Assembly (NCBI RefSeq): GCF_030512175.1
Contig: NZ_JAULBL010000002.1
Coordinates: 494,149-558,148, forward strand
From: Paeniglutamicibacter sulfureus
GTDB taxonomy: Bacteria; Actinomycetota; Actinomycetes; Actinomycetales; Micrococcaceae
Direction: 5' to 3'
Length of the DNA: 64,000 nucleotides
Part shown: piece after piece, positions 35,669 to 44,089 of the stretch
How the letters are laid out: every line of letters begins with the position of its first letter
Numbering within the stretch: the stretch's first letter is position 1
Notes under the pieces: model-generated
Seen by the model: the letters and a program-made list of their open reading frames with translations, nothing else
The model's database searches: none
Told to the model about the DNA's origin: nothing
Program-made: the position numbers and the translations under genes

Positions 35669-36889
35669 GTGAGTAGCGTTCCCGAAGATTCAGCGCACTG
35701 GCACGGCCATGCCCATGGCAGCCGCGGCTACCGCAAGATGATCCTGGCGCTGTTCGCCGCCGGGGTGGCAACCTTCTCCCAGCTGTACTCGGTCCAGGGC
35801 GTGCTGCCCGAACTGGCCCGCGACCTGTCGGTGAGCGAAGCCGATGCGGCGCTTGCGGTTTCCGCCGCGACGCTGGGCCTGGCCGCTTCGGTGCTCTTCT
35901 GGTCGCTGCTGGCCGACCGGATGGGACGGCTGCGCGCCATGACCATCGCCGTGACGGCGGCCGTGGCGCTGGGGCTTGCGGTGCCATTTTCCCCTGGCTT
36001 CGAATGGCTGCTGGCCCTGCGTTTCATCGAGGGCCTGGCCCTGGGCGGGATCCCCGCGGTGGCGTTGGCGTACCTATCGGAGGAGGTGTCGCCCCTGCAT
36101 TCGGCGGTTGCCGCCGGGACCTATATTTCCGGGACCACCCTTGGCGGGCTTGCCGGACGCCTGGTGGCCGGGCCGCTGAGTGAATTTGTTTCCTGGCGCC
36201 TGGGCACCCTGGTGGTGTCGGTGATGGCAGCCGTCGCCGCGGGCGTTTTCATCGCGGTGGCTCCCAAGCCGCGCGGTTTCACTCCCGTGCCCTGGCGCAG
36301 CCCGAACCGGATTCCCTTGTGGAAAAAGCTGTGGATGAACCTGCGAAAGGGGCCGCTGCTGGTGCTCTATGCGCAGGGTTTCCTGCTCATGGGCGGCTTC
36401 GTGGCCGTCTACAACTACCTGGGATTCCGGCTGGAGGCCGCGCCCTTCCTGATCCCCGCCTCGCTGGCCTCGCTGGTGTTCGTCGCGTACCTGTCGGGAG
36501 CCTGGTCATCGCGCCAGTCCGGGGCGATGGTGGCGCGCTTTAACCGCCTGCCGGTGCTGCTGACCTCCATTGCGTTGATGGCCGCGGGCCTTGTGATGAC
36601 ACTGGTCGATTTCCTGCCCACGGTCGTCTTCGGGCTTTTGGTGTTCACCGCCGGGTTCTTTGCCGCCCATTCGGTGGCCAGCGGCTGGATTCCAATGCTC
36701 GGCGTCGGTGGGCGGGCACAGGCCGCCAGCCTGTACAACCTGGCCTACTATTCCGGGTCTTCGCTCTTTGGCTGGGCCATCGGCATGGCGTTCAACGCCG
36801 CCAACTGGCCGGGGTTGGTGGTTTCGGTGGTTTCCCTGTTGGTGCTGGCGGCGCTGCTGGCACTCGGGGGCCTGCGTCGGCACCCCTAG
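35669..36889 (+). CDS. MFS transporter, YnfM/AraJ-like
   Basis: A 406-residue, 12-helix MFS protein with VATFSQLYSVQGVLPELARDLSVS in helix 1 and SLLADRMGRLRAMT as the loop 2-3 motif, close to the YnfM/CynX-type exporter group. It has a histidine-rich N-terminal stretch (HWHGHAHG). GTG 35669, 26 nt after the CPBP stop, is the likely start; the frame upstream overlaps the protease gene in another phase and is not used. Confidence 0.85.
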   Translation: MSSVPEDSAHWHGHAHGSRGYRKMILALFAAGVATFSQLYSVQGVLPELARDLSVSEADAALAVSAATLGLAASVLFWSLLADRMGRLRAMTIAVTAAVALGLAVPFSPGFEWLLALRFIEGLALGGIPAVALAYLSEEVSPLHSAVAAGTYISGTTLGGLAGRLVAGPLSEFVSWRLGTLVVSVMAAVAAGVFIAVAPKPRGFTPVPWRSPNRIPLWKKLWMNLRKGPLLVLYAQGFLLMGGFVAVYNYLGFRLEAAPFLIPASLASLVFVAYLSGAWSSRQSGAMVARFNRLPVLLTSIALMAAGLVMTLVDFLPTVVFGLLVFTAGFFAAHSVASGWIPMLGVGGRAQAASLYNLAYYSGSSLFGWAIGMAFNAANWPGLVVSVVSLLVLAALLALGGLRRHP

Positions 36890-37037
36890 GCTTGGCGGGG
36901 AAAGCGGGCCCGACGACGGGTTTCCCGGCGAGTCTGTGCAAATCGTGCTGGCTCCGGCGCCGCCACCCGTTATGCTAAAGAAGTTCTCTGTATACCCATA
37001 TTGAGAAGTAACAACGAAGAGATTGGAAGTGGACCAC

Positions 37038-37121
37038 ATGCGTGGAAGCAACCTTGTATGGACAATCGTAGGCGTTCTCGTCGCCGTTGCCTTGGTAATC
37101 TGGATCGCTTCTGCGATCTAG
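37038..37121 (+). CDS. 27-residue single-span membrane protein
   Basis: A very short gene: four polar residues (MRGS), then a hydrophobic helix (VWTIVGVLVAVALVIWI) and a short tail. GGAAGTGG precedes ATG 37038 at normal spacing, AT-rich promoter-like sequence lies around 36970-37010, and a perfect terminator follows 24 nt after the stop. The complete transcription unit argues that it is real. It may modulate a larger membrane protein; no function is known to me. Confidence 0.7.
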   Translation: MRGSNLVWTIVGVLVAVALVIWIASAI

Positions 37122-37145
37122 GGCATCGTCTCTGAGTAGTTAACG

Positions 37146-37177
37146 GCAAGCCCCGTCCAGCAATGGACGGGGCTTGC
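37146..37177. terminator. hairpin after the 27-residue protein
   Basis: 13-bp perfect stem, GCAAGCCCCGTCC (37146-37158) with GGACGGGGCTTGC (37165-37177), and a 6-nt loop. It also lies at the end of the convergent regulator gene. Confidence 0.85.
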
Positions 37178-37197
37178 TGCATGCGGGGAAAGCGCAG

Positions 37198-37482
37198 TTA
37201 AAGCAGTTGGATGAGCTGGGCCTTGTAGGCCTCGAACGCGGCGACGCCCCGAGCGGTAATGCCGACATAGGTGGCAGGGCTTCGGCCCTCGATGACCTTC
37301 ACCTGGGAGATGTACCCGGCGTCCTCCAGCTTGCGCAGGTGCGTGGAAAGGTTGCCCGCGGTCATCGACAGGATTTCGCGCAACTTGGGGAAAGCCATGG
37401 ATTCCTTCGGCCCCAGGGTGTTCAGCGCCGACATGACCCGCAACCGGGCATCCGCGTGGATGAGTGGATCCAACTCGGCCAT
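37198..37482 (-). CDS. small winged-helix regulator (MarR/ArsR-like, HTH_34 type)
   Basis: A 94-residue protein that is almost only a winged helix: LRVMSALNTLG, then SMTAGNLSTHLRKLEDAGYI (recognition helix) and the wing KVIEGRSPATYVGITARG. It begins 2 nt after the stop of a membrane-protein gene, so the two are coupled. Regulators of this type commonly repress their own operon; the double palindrome at 38197-38229 is the likely target. Confidence 0.85.
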   Translation of the reverse strand: MAELDPLIHADARLRVMSALNTLGPKESMAFPKLREILSMTAGNLSTHLRKLEDAGYISQVKVIEGRSPATYVGITARGVAAFEAYKAQLIQLL

Positions 37483-37484
37483 GG

Positions 37485-38141
37485 CTACTTCGCCGCCGGG
37501 GAGGAAGCGCGGCGGCGAGCCAGTGCGAGGAGCCCGGCGGCGATGAAGAGGACCGGGCCGCCGATGGCGAAGATGGAAATGAAGGTCCCGGGTCCGGCGA
37601 CAAGCCCGGCGACGTTCAGCGCGGTGAAGCAGGCACCGAGGATGAACATGTCTCGGTCCTGGAAGATTGCGGCCCCGGCCATGTACATCAGGGAGACGAC
37701 CAGGATGGCCACCGCGTTGATCAGCCAGCCGGTCGCCAGCTGCGCGGAGTCCGGCATGAGCCTGGCGAAGGCGATGCTGAATATGGCCACGGTGGCGAAG
37801 CCGCCCATCCAGCTCATGCCGTAGGCCATGCCCGCGAACTTGGAATCCCCACGCACCTGGGATCCGGAACGGATGCCCAGAACCGCGGTGTAGGCCACGG
37901 CGGCGAGCAGGATTATCCCGCCGAGGACCAGCGCGGTCGTGTAGGCCAGTGGAATCCAGCCGAACGTTGCGCCGTGCAGCAGCCCGTAGCCGGCCAGGTA
38001 GGCGAGGGCCCACACGAAGTAGATGAGCGCGACGTTGGGTTCAATGGAGGCGCGGGTTGCCGCGATGGTCTGGTTGATCGCCGCCAGTGCGGCGCGCGGA
38101 TCAAGTTGCTGGTGGGAGTCGGGGGCAGGGTTCGTGTTCAT
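37485..38141 (-). CDS. integral membrane protein, partner of the small regulator
   Basis: A 218-residue protein with five or six helices (VALIYFVWALAYLAGYGLLHG, LVLGGIILLAAVAYTAVLGI, GLVAGPGTFISIFAIGGPV) and a polar N-terminus. I recognise no enzyme motif. Membrane protein plus tiny winged-helix regulator is a recurrent actinobacterial gene pair of unknown role. ATG 38141 follows GAAGGAAAGG. Confidence 0.8.
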   Translation of the reverse strand: MNTNPAPDSHQQLDPRAALAAINQTIAATRASIEPNVALIYFVWALAYLAGYGLLHGATFGWIPLAYTTALVLGGIILLAAVAYTAVLGIRSGSQVRGDSKFAGMAYGMSWMGGFATVAIFSIAFARLMPDSAQLATGWLINAVAILVVSLMYMAGAAIFQDRDMFILGACFTALNVAGLVAGPGTFISIFAIGGPVLFIAAGLLALARRRASSPAAK

Positions 38142-38196
38142 GGTGATGCCTTTCCTTCGCGGTGCCGGGGGATGGAATGAAACGACAATCGATCTG

Positions 38197-38229
38197 CAAA
38201 CAAGTTTGTGACACAAACCTGTTTGTGTC
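38197..38229. promoter_or_regulatory. double CAAAC-N2-GTTTG operator
   Basis: Two copies of CAAACNNGTTTG lie 17 bp apart (38197-38208 and 38214-38225). The second extends to the perfect palindrome GACACAAACCTGTTTGTGTC (38210-38229), and GTTTGTG-A-CACAAAC (38204-38218) links them. They are 55-88 bp upstream of the membrane-protein start and also 50-85 bp upstream of the divergent MATE gene. Confidence 0.7.
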
Positions 38230-38269
38230 AATGGCTTCTGGGGGACATCGTGGGCGAGACCGTGCCCGG

Positions 38270-38275
38270 TAGGCT
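38270..38275 (+). promoter_or_regulatory. -10 element TAGGCT of a leaderless gene
   Basis: TAGGCT lies 6 nt before GTG 38282, the start of the MATE transporter gene. Confidence 0.6.
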
Positions 38276-38281
38276 GGTGGG

Positions 38282-39637
38282 GTGAAAGAAGCAGGCAGGA
38301 AACAGGTCGTCACCCCCGATGCGTCCCGCGGGTTGGGCCGAACCATTCTGGCACTGGCGGTTCCCGCGCTGGGCGCTCTCATTGCGGAGCCGCTCTTCCT
38401 GCTGGCCGACATGGCCATCGTCGGGCACCTGGGCATCAACGAACTTGCCGGCGCGGGGCTGGGGACCACGGTCCTGCAAACCGCGGTGGGACTCATGGTC
38501 TTTCTGGCATACTCCACCACCCCCGCCGTAGCCCGGGCCATCGGCGCCGGCGACCTCGGGCGGGCCATGGCCGCCGGGCGCGACGGGATCTGGCTTGCCC
38601 TCGGCCTGGGCGTGGTCCTGGGCCTGGCCGGGTTCTTCGGTGCACCCATGCTGGCGGCCGCCATGGGAGCCCAGGGCGAGGTGCTCCGGTTCGCGGTGGA
38701 CTACATCCAATATTCCACCTTCGGCATACCCGCGATGCTGCTGGTGCTCGCCGCAACCGGGGTGCTTCGCGGCATGCAGGACACCAAGACCCCGCTCTAC
38801 GTGGCGGGGATAGGCTTTGCCGCAAACATCGCGCTTAACCTCATCCTGGTCTACCCGCTGGGGATGTCCGTTGCCGGTGCCGCGCTGGGCACCTCGATCG
38901 CCCAATGGGGGATGGCCGCGGTGTACCTGTGGATGCTCATTCCACGGATCCGCAATGCCGGACAGTCGCTGGCGCCGCACGGACGCGGGGTGCTGGGCAC
39001 CGGCCAGGTCGGATCCTGGCTGATGCTGCGCACGCTGTCGCTGCGCCTGGCCTTGCTTGCCACCGTCTGGGTGGCCACCGGACAGGGTGCACTCACGCTC
39101 GCCGCCCACCAGCTGGTCTTCACCATCTTCACCTTCATGGCCTTTGCGCTGGATGCGCTGGCCATTGCGGCGCAGGCGCTGATCGGCAAGGAGCTGGGGG
39201 CCGGGAACGCGGTGCGGGCCAACCTGCTGACCAGGACCATGTGCCGCTGGGGCCTGTACTTCGGCGCGGCAACCGGCGCGCTGCTTGCGGTCATCGCCCC
39301 GTTCGTCGGCGCGCTGTTCACCACGGATGACTCGGTGCGGCAGGCGACCATGGTCGGGGTCTGGATCCTCGCCGCGTCCCAACCGGTCTGCGGGCTCGTG
39401 TTCGTGCTGGACGGGGTGCTCATCGGCGCCGGGGACGCGCGCTACCTGGCGGTAGCCGGCGTCCTCACGCTGCTGGTCTACCTGCCGCTGCTCTTCATCG
39501 TCACGCTCTTCGAGCACGCCGGCGTCTCCGCCGTCGCCTGGATCTGGGTGGCATTCGGCCTGGGCTTCATGCTCGCCCGCGCCGCGACGCTCACATGGCG
39601 GGTGCGCACCGACAAGTGGATGCGCCTGGGCGCCTGA
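38282..39637 (+). CDS. MATE-family efflux transporter (DinF-like)
   Basis: A 451-residue, 12-helix MATE protein: LALAVPALGALIAEPLFLLADMAIVGHLG, then RGMQDTKTPLYVAG and VYPLGMSVAGAALGTSIAQW in the first half, with the matching second half. It exports cationic compounds by Na+ or H+ antiport at the cytoplasmic membrane. The GTG start follows a leaderless -10. The palindromes upstream may place it under the control of the small regulator. Confidence 0.9.
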   Translation: MKEAGRKQVVTPDASRGLGRTILALAVPALGALIAEPLFLLADMAIVGHLGINELAGAGLGTTVLQTAVGLMVFLAYSTTPAVARAIGAGDLGRAMAAGRDGIWLALGLGVVLGLAGFFGAPMLAAAMGAQGEVLRFAVDYIQYSTFGIPAMLLVLAATGVLRGMQDTKTPLYVAGIGFAANIALNLILVYPLGMSVAGAALGTSIAQWGMAAVYLWMLIPRIRNAGQSLAPHGRGVLGTGQVGSWLMLRTLSLRLALLATVWVATGQGALTLAAHQLVFTIFTFMAFALDALAIAAQALIGKELGAGNAVRANLLTRTMCRWGLYFGAATGALLAVIAPFVGALFTTDDSVRQATMVGVWILAASQPVCGLVFVLDGVLIGAGDARYLAVAGVLTLLVYLPLLFIVTLFEHAGVSAVAWIWVAFGLGFMLARAATLTWRVRTDKWMRLGA

Positions 39638-39650
39638 ACCGCGGGGAGAC

Positions 39651-40310
39651 TCAGGCCCAGAGGCTCCCGGGGTCGGTGAACTGCTGGGCCATGGCGGTGC
39701 GGATGGAACGCAGGTGCACGCGCATGGCTTCCTCCGCCGCCCGCGCATCCGCCGCGGCGATCGCGGCGTAGATGGCCTCGTGCTCGGCAAGCTCGGTGGG
39801 GGCACCCATGTAGTGCTGCAGCCCCGGCAGCACGTGGTGGGCGCGGGCGGTTTCGTCGAAACAGCGCCGCAGGGAATCGGCCAGGCGTGAATTGCGCGAG
39901 GCGTCCGCGATGGCCTGGTGGAAGTCCTGGGCCGCCTTCATGGCCCCCAGCGGGTCGGCGGCGGAGAGCGCCGCCTGGGCATCGAGCAGCTGGCGCAGCT
40001 TCACGGTGAGTTCCTGCGGCAGGAATCCGGCGGCGGCGGCCGCCGCGTGCGGTTCCAGGAGCATGCGCAGGTCAAGGGTTTCCTGCACGTCGTGCAGGCC
40101 CATGGTGCGCACCAGATAGCCCTTCTTGGGCAACACGGTCAGCAGGCCCTGGGAGGTCAGCAGGCGCAGCGCCTCGCGGACCGGCGTCTTGGAAACGGAG
40201 TACTCCTCGGCCAGGCGCGGCTCGACCACGATGCTGCCCGGGGCGATCCTTCCCGAGAGGATGGCCGCGCGCAATTGCACGACCAGGCGATCGGTGAGCG
40301 ATGGACTCAT
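39651..40310 (-). CDS. GntR/FCD regulator of the hydroxyacid operon
   Basis: A 219-residue regulator: an N-terminal winged helix (IAPGSIVVEPRLAEEYSVSKTPVREALRLLTSQGLL) and a C-terminal FCD domain with His residues for a metal-bound organic acid (MKAAQDFHQAI, LAEHEAIYAAI). It is divergent from the MHS transporter and hydroxyacid oxidase genes and probably represses them until a hydroxyacid is present. GGGAG precedes the ATG. Confidence 0.88.
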   Translation of the reverse strand: MSPSLTDRLVVQLRAAILSGRIAPGSIVVEPRLAEEYSVSKTPVREALRLLTSQGLLTVLPKKGYLVRTMGLHDVQETLDLRMLLEPHAAAAAAGFLPQELTVKLRQLLDAQAALSAADPLGAMKAAQDFHQAIADASRNSRLADSLRRCFDETARAHHVLPGLQHYMGAPTELAEHEAIYAAIAAADARAAEEAMRVHLRSIRTAMAQQFTDPGSLWA

Positions 40311-40382
40311 CGGTGAAACTCCCTCGGGTCGGCGGGCGTCGGTGCCCGCGTCACATTGGGCCGGATGCTTCCGCGGCCCTTG

Positions 40383-40418
40383 TGAAAGATACTACCTCCC
40401 TGTTAGAAATATCTTTCA
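40383..40418. promoter_or_regulatory. inverted repeat between the GntR and MHS genes
   Basis: TGAAAGATA (40383-40391) and TATCTTTCA (40410-40418) are perfect 9-bp arms separated by 18 bp in an AT-rich stretch of the divergent promoter. It is a candidate operator of the GntR protein. Confidence 0.5.
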
Positions 40419-40446
40419 GGGATTTTTCAGGATTTTGGACGGATGG

Positions 40447-41790
40447 ATGTCAACGATGACCACTAACCCCGGGCTTCGCGCCGAGGAACAGCGCGCCGAG
40501 AACCAGCGGCTCACTCCGGCCGGACGCCGGGCAGTCTTCGCCGCGGTTCTCGGCACGGTCATCGAGTGGTACGACTATGCGCTCTATGGAGCGGCGGCCG
40601 GCCTGGTCATCGCCCCGCTCTTTTTCTCCGAGGCGGTGTCCTCGGCCGCCGCCATGATGGCCTTTGCCACCTTCGCGGTGGGGTTCGTCGCCCGACCGCT
40701 GGGCGGGGTCATCGTCGGGCACATCGGCGACAAGTACGGCCGGCGCCCGGCCATGATGCTCACCATCGTCCTGATGGGCGTGGCCACCGTCGGCGTGGGG
40801 CTGCTGCCTACCAGCGCGGCAATCGGGGCGGCCGCCCCGCTGCTGCTGGTCATCCTGCGGCTGCTGCAGGGCTTCGGGGCCGGAGCCGAGCTGGCCGGGG
40901 CCATGACCCTGGTGGCCGAATTCGCCCCGCCGAAGCGCCGCGGCTTCTACACCTCGCTGGTGCTCTCCACCCCGCCGGCCGGCATCGCGCTGGCCACCTT
41001 CGCCTTCTTTGCCGTGTCCTCGCTGGGCACCGAGGCGTTGCTGGACTGGGCGTGGCGCGTCCCGTTCCTCGTTTCCGCGGTGCTCTTCCTGTTGGCCCTG
41101 TACATCCGCAACCGGCTCGAGGAAACCCCGGAGTACTCCCGGGCCGTCGAGAAGGCGGCGGCCGAACGCACGAAGTCGCGGCTGCCGCTGCGCGACGTGC
41201 TGGCCCGCGACTGGCGCCAGGTCCTCATCGGGTTCTTCTCCATCACCGGGCACAATGCCATGAACTACATCCTGGCCGTCTACGCGCTGAGCCTGATGAC
41301 CTCCCCGCTGGTGGGGCTGGCCAAGTCCGACGCGCTGTTGGCCGTCACCCTCGGCTCGCTGGTCTCCGTCGCGCTGACCCCGGTGGGTGGCCGACTTTCG
41401 GACAGGTTCGGCGCCGCGAAGGTGCTGCTTTTCGGCTCCGTCATGGGCGCGGTGCTGGCCTACCCGATCTTCGGGCTGCTCAGCGCCGGCAGCTTCGCCC
41501 TGGCCTTCACCGCGATCGCGCTGGGCTACGGGCTGGTCATCCCGGCCACCAGCGGTGCGCAGGGTGCATTCCTCACCAACCTCTTCCCGCCTCAGCGCCG
41601 ACTCAGCGGAATCGGCGTGGCTCGCGAGACCAACGGGGCCGTGGTTGCCGGGCTCAGCCCGCTGATAGCCGCCGCCCTGGTCAACGCCGCGGACGGCAGC
41701 ACGCACCTGGCCGCCGGCTACCTGCTGGCATGCTGCCTGCTCTCGGCGATCGCCGTTCTGCTCTCCCTGAGGGTTCCCGCCAACCACTGA
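40447..41790 (+). CDS. MHS-family metabolite:H+ symporter
   Basis: A 447-residue, 12-helix MFS protein of the metabolite:H+ symporter family (ShiA, KgtP, ProP relatives): VLGTVIEWYDYALYGAAAGLVI in helix 1, GHIGDKYGRRPAMM in loop 2-3 and RLLQGFGAGAELAGAMTLVAEFAP in helix 4. It should take up an organic acid, given the hydroxyacid oxidase downstream. The ATG at 40447 is chosen; the open frame further upstream is antisense to the regulator. Confidence 0.88.
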   Translation: MSTMTTNPGLRAEEQRAENQRLTPAGRRAVFAAVLGTVIEWYDYALYGAAAGLVIAPLFFSEAVSSAAAMMAFATFAVGFVARPLGGVIVGHIGDKYGRRPAMMLTIVLMGVATVGVGLLPTSAAIGAAAPLLLVILRLLQGFGAGAELAGAMTLVAEFAPPKRRGFYTSLVLSTPPAGIALATFAFFAVSSLGTEALLDWAWRVPFLVSAVLFLLALYIRNRLEETPEYSRAVEKAAAERTKSRLPLRDVLARDWRQVLIGFFSITGHNAMNYILAVYALSLMTSPLVGLAKSDALLAVTLGSLVSVALTPVGGRLSDRFGAAKVLLFGSVMGAVLAYPIFGLLSAGSFALAFTAIALGYGLVIPATSGAQGAFLTNLFPPQRRLSGIGVARETNGAVVAGLSPLIAAALVNAADGSTHLAAGYLLACCLLSAIAVLLSLRVPANH

Positions 41791-41858
41791 CCCGCCCTTC
41801 CCCGTGCCCCACGCACCATCCCCCCACGCACGATCCACAGAAAGCCGGACACCCCCCC

Positions 41859-43079
41859 ATGAAGCGCCGCCTGCCGCAGATATCCGAACTTCGCTCGCTG
41901 ATGAACTTCGAGCCCGTCACCCTGGACAGGCGGGCGGCACGACTGGCCAAGGCCGCCGACGTGTGGGACCTGCGCGCCATCGCCAAGCGGCGCACCCCCA
42001 CACCGGCGTTCGACTACGTCGACGGCGCGGCCCAGCGCGAGCTGACCTACCGCCGCTCCCGGGAGGTACTCGACTCGATCGAGCTGATTCCGCGCATCCT
42101 GCACGGCACCGCGAAGGCGGATTTGTCCACCACCATTGCCGGTGCGTCCTCGGCACTGCCCTTCGGCATCGCCCCGACCGGGTTCACCCGGTTCATGCAT
42201 GCCGAGGGGGAGACCGGCGCGGTGCGCGCCGCCGCGGCCGCCGGCATCCCGTTCTCCCTGTCCACCATGGGCACCCGCTCGCTGGAGGAGGTCGCCGAGG
42301 CGGCACCGGAGTCCCGCCGCTGGTTCCAGCTCTACCTGTGGAAGGACCGCGAGAAGTCGCGCCAGCTGCTGGAGCGTGCCAGGACCGCGGGCTATGACAC
42401 CCTGCTGGTCACCGTCGACACTCCCGTGGCCGGCCAGCGCCTGCGCGATGCCCGCAACGGCATGGTCATCCCGCCCAAGCTGAACCTTAAAACGGTGCTG
42501 GATGCCTCCTACCGCCCCGAATGGTGGTTCAACTTCCTGACCACCGACTCGTTGAAGTTCGCCTCGCTGTCCAACAGCGCCACCGACCTGCCCACCCTGA
42601 TCAACTCGATGTTCGACCCGACGCTCTCCTTCGCCGACCTGGAATGGATCCGCTCGATCTGGGACGGCAAGCTCTTCGTCAAGGGGGTGCTCACGACCGA
42701 GGACGCGCGCAAGTCCGTTGACGCCGGGGCCGACGGACTGGTGGTCTCCAACCACGGCGGTCGCCAGCTGGACCGTGCCCCGGTCTCCTTCGAAGCGCTG
42801 TCCGAGGTGCGTGCCGAAGTCGGTGCGGGGGTGGAGATCATCCTAGACTCGGGCATCATGTCCGGTGCCGACATCGTCGCCTCGCTCTGCGCCGGGGCCG
42901 ACTTCGTCCTCATTGGCCGCGCCTACCTCTACGGGCTGATGGCAGGTGGCGAGCAAGGCGTCGCGCGGGTCATCGAACTGCTGGCCAAGGAAATCGAGGT
43001 CAACATGCAGCTCATGGGAGCGGCCACGATCGCCGACCTCGGCCCGGGGTTGATCCGTCGGCGGCCCGGGCGCGAATGA
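41859..43079 (+). CDS. FMN-dependent alpha-hydroxyacid oxidase/dehydrogenase (LldD-like)
   Basis: A 406-residue TIM-barrel enzyme of the lactate dehydrogenase/glycolate oxidase/mandelate dehydrogenase family. The catalytic His-Arg motif VSNHGGRQLDRAP is near residue 290, and FMN-site segments are PTGFTRFMH, FQLYLWKD, VTVDTPVAGQR, KGVLTTEDA and DSGIMSGADI. It oxidises an L-2-hydroxyacid to the 2-oxoacid at the membrane face. The exact acid (lactate, mandelate or other) cannot be read from the sequence. It forms a unit with the MHS symporter and GntR regulator. Confidence 0.88.
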   Translation: MKRRLPQISELRSLMNFEPVTLDRRAARLAKAADVWDLRAIAKRRTPTPAFDYVDGAAQRELTYRRSREVLDSIELIPRILHGTAKADLSTTIAGASSALPFGIAPTGFTRFMHAEGETGAVRAAAAAGIPFSLSTMGTRSLEEVAEAAPESRRWFQLYLWKDREKSRQLLERARTAGYDTLLVTVDTPVAGQRLRDARNGMVIPPKLNLKTVLDASYRPEWWFNFLTTDSLKFASLSNSATDLPTLINSMFDPTLSFADLEWIRSIWDGKLFVKGVLTTEDARKSVDAGADGLVVSNHGGRQLDRAPVSFEALSEVRAEVGAGVEIILDSGIMSGADIVASLCAGADFVLIGRAYLYGLMAGGEQGVARVIELLAKEIEVNMQLMGAATIADLGPGLIRRRPGRE

Positions 43080-43100
43080 GGCCGGAGGTTCCATCGCCGG

Positions 43101-43106
43101 TAGACT
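43101..43106 (+). promoter_or_regulatory. -10 element TAGACT of a leaderless gene
   Basis: TAGACT lies 7 nt before GTG 43114 with no ribosome site. A GTG at 43108 is too close to the -10. Confidence 0.6.
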
Positions 43107-43113
43107 TGTGGAC

Positions 43114-43686
43114 GTGCCTGCAGTAAAAATCCCCGCAACCATTGCCGCCGAAGTAGCCACCCCAGTGATGGGGCGCGCCGCGACGGCCGCCGGTTTTGCG
43201 CTCGTGTCCATATTCTGGCCCGCCGCCAACAACCAGGTGCTGGCCTACTCGTTGGCTGCCTTCATGGTGATCAGCGCAAAGTTCCTCTGGGACTATGCCA
43301 GCGTCCCGAGCGCCCCGAAGTCCGTGCGCGGGCTCTATGCGGGTTCCGCGGTGGCCATGATCCTCGCGGGCCTGGTCATGGCGTTCCGTCCCGAGACCCT
43401 TGTGGTCGCGATCGCCGGGGCCGCCGCGTGGATCCTCGCCGGCGCACTGGAAATCGTGGTCTTCATTCGGCACCGCGCCGAGTTCGTCCCGTTCAAGGAT
43501 CAGCTGGTCACCGGCTTCGTGTCCCTGGGCGCGGGGGCGTCGCTGCTGATGGGTCTGCACTTGGACGCCCACGGATTGCTCGGTCTGGCAGGCGGTGGCG
43601 CCATTATCCTGGCGGTGTTCGTACTGATCTCGGCCTTCGGCCTGCGCCATGCCGCGAAGGAACCCGAGACCGGGCTTTGGAGCTAG
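43114..43686 (+). CDS. integral membrane protein, function unknown
   Basis: A 190-residue protein with about six short helices, including VLAYSLAAFMVISAKFLW, AGSAVAMILAGLVMAF and GLAGGGAIILAVFVLISAFGL. Spacing and composition resemble HdeD/DUF308-type proteins but I cannot assign it firmly. The next small membrane gene follows after 38 nt. Confidence 0.75.
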   Translation: MPAVKIPATIAAEVATPVMGRAATAAGFALVSIFWPAANNQVLAYSLAAFMVISAKFLWDYASVPSAPKSVRGLYAGSAVAMILAGLVMAFRPETLVVAIAGAAAWILAGALEIVVFIRHRAEFVPFKDQLVTGFVSLGAGASLLMGLHLDAHGLLGLAGGGAIILAVFVLISAFGLRHAAKEPETGLWS

Positions 43687-43724
43687 AATAAATGTTGAAC
43701 CAAAAACCTGTAGGAGGGCCTTTC

Positions 43725-44027
43725 GTGGGCAACACCCCAGCCGAGAAAAAATCTTGGCAGCAGAGCATCAAGGCACCCCTTTCCTTCTCCTTGGTCATGG
43801 GCATCGTTGCCGGCGTCATTGCCACCATTTCGTCAACCGGTGGCTCGGATAACCCGTTGCGTATCGACATCGGGCTTGTGGCCTTTGGCGTCGCCTTCGT
43901 CGCGTGCTTGTTGATTATTTCCGTGATGACCATGGCGGGCAAGGAAAACCCCGAGGAAATGGGAACCGGATCCGGAGTCAACCGCTCGTCGGAAACCCCG
44001 GACGCGAAGCCCAAGAAGAAGAACTAG
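43725..44027 (+). CDS. small two-helix membrane protein
   Basis: A 100-residue protein with two hydrophobic helices (LSFSLVMGIVAGVIATISS and IGLVAFGVAFVACLLIISVMTMA) and a lysine-rich tail (KPKKKN). GTG 43725 has AGGAGG 7 nt upstream, clearly better than ATG 43692. A strong hairpin follows. Function unknown. Confidence 0.8.
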   Translation: MGNTPAEKKSWQQSIKAPLSFSLVMGIVAGVIATISSTGGSDNPLRIDIGLVAFGVAFVACLLIISVMTMAGKENPEEMGTGSGVNRSSETPDAKPKKKN

Positions 44028-44044
44028 ATAAACCACGCTTTTGG

Positions 44045-44077
44045 ACGATGCCGCCCGGGAATCCCGGGCGGCATCGT
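44045..44077. terminator. hairpin after the small membrane protein gene
   Basis: 16-bp complementary arms, ACGATGCCGCCCGGGA (44045-44060) and TCCCGGGCGGCATCGT (44062-44077), then TTGG. The inner pairs must open to form the loop. Confidence 0.8.
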
Positions 44078-44089
44078 TGGTTAACCGGC

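Noticed and set aside
40566-41858. Long frame leading into the hydroxyacid oxidase
   Set aside because: It overlaps the MHS symporter in another phase; only the part from 41859 is protein-like.
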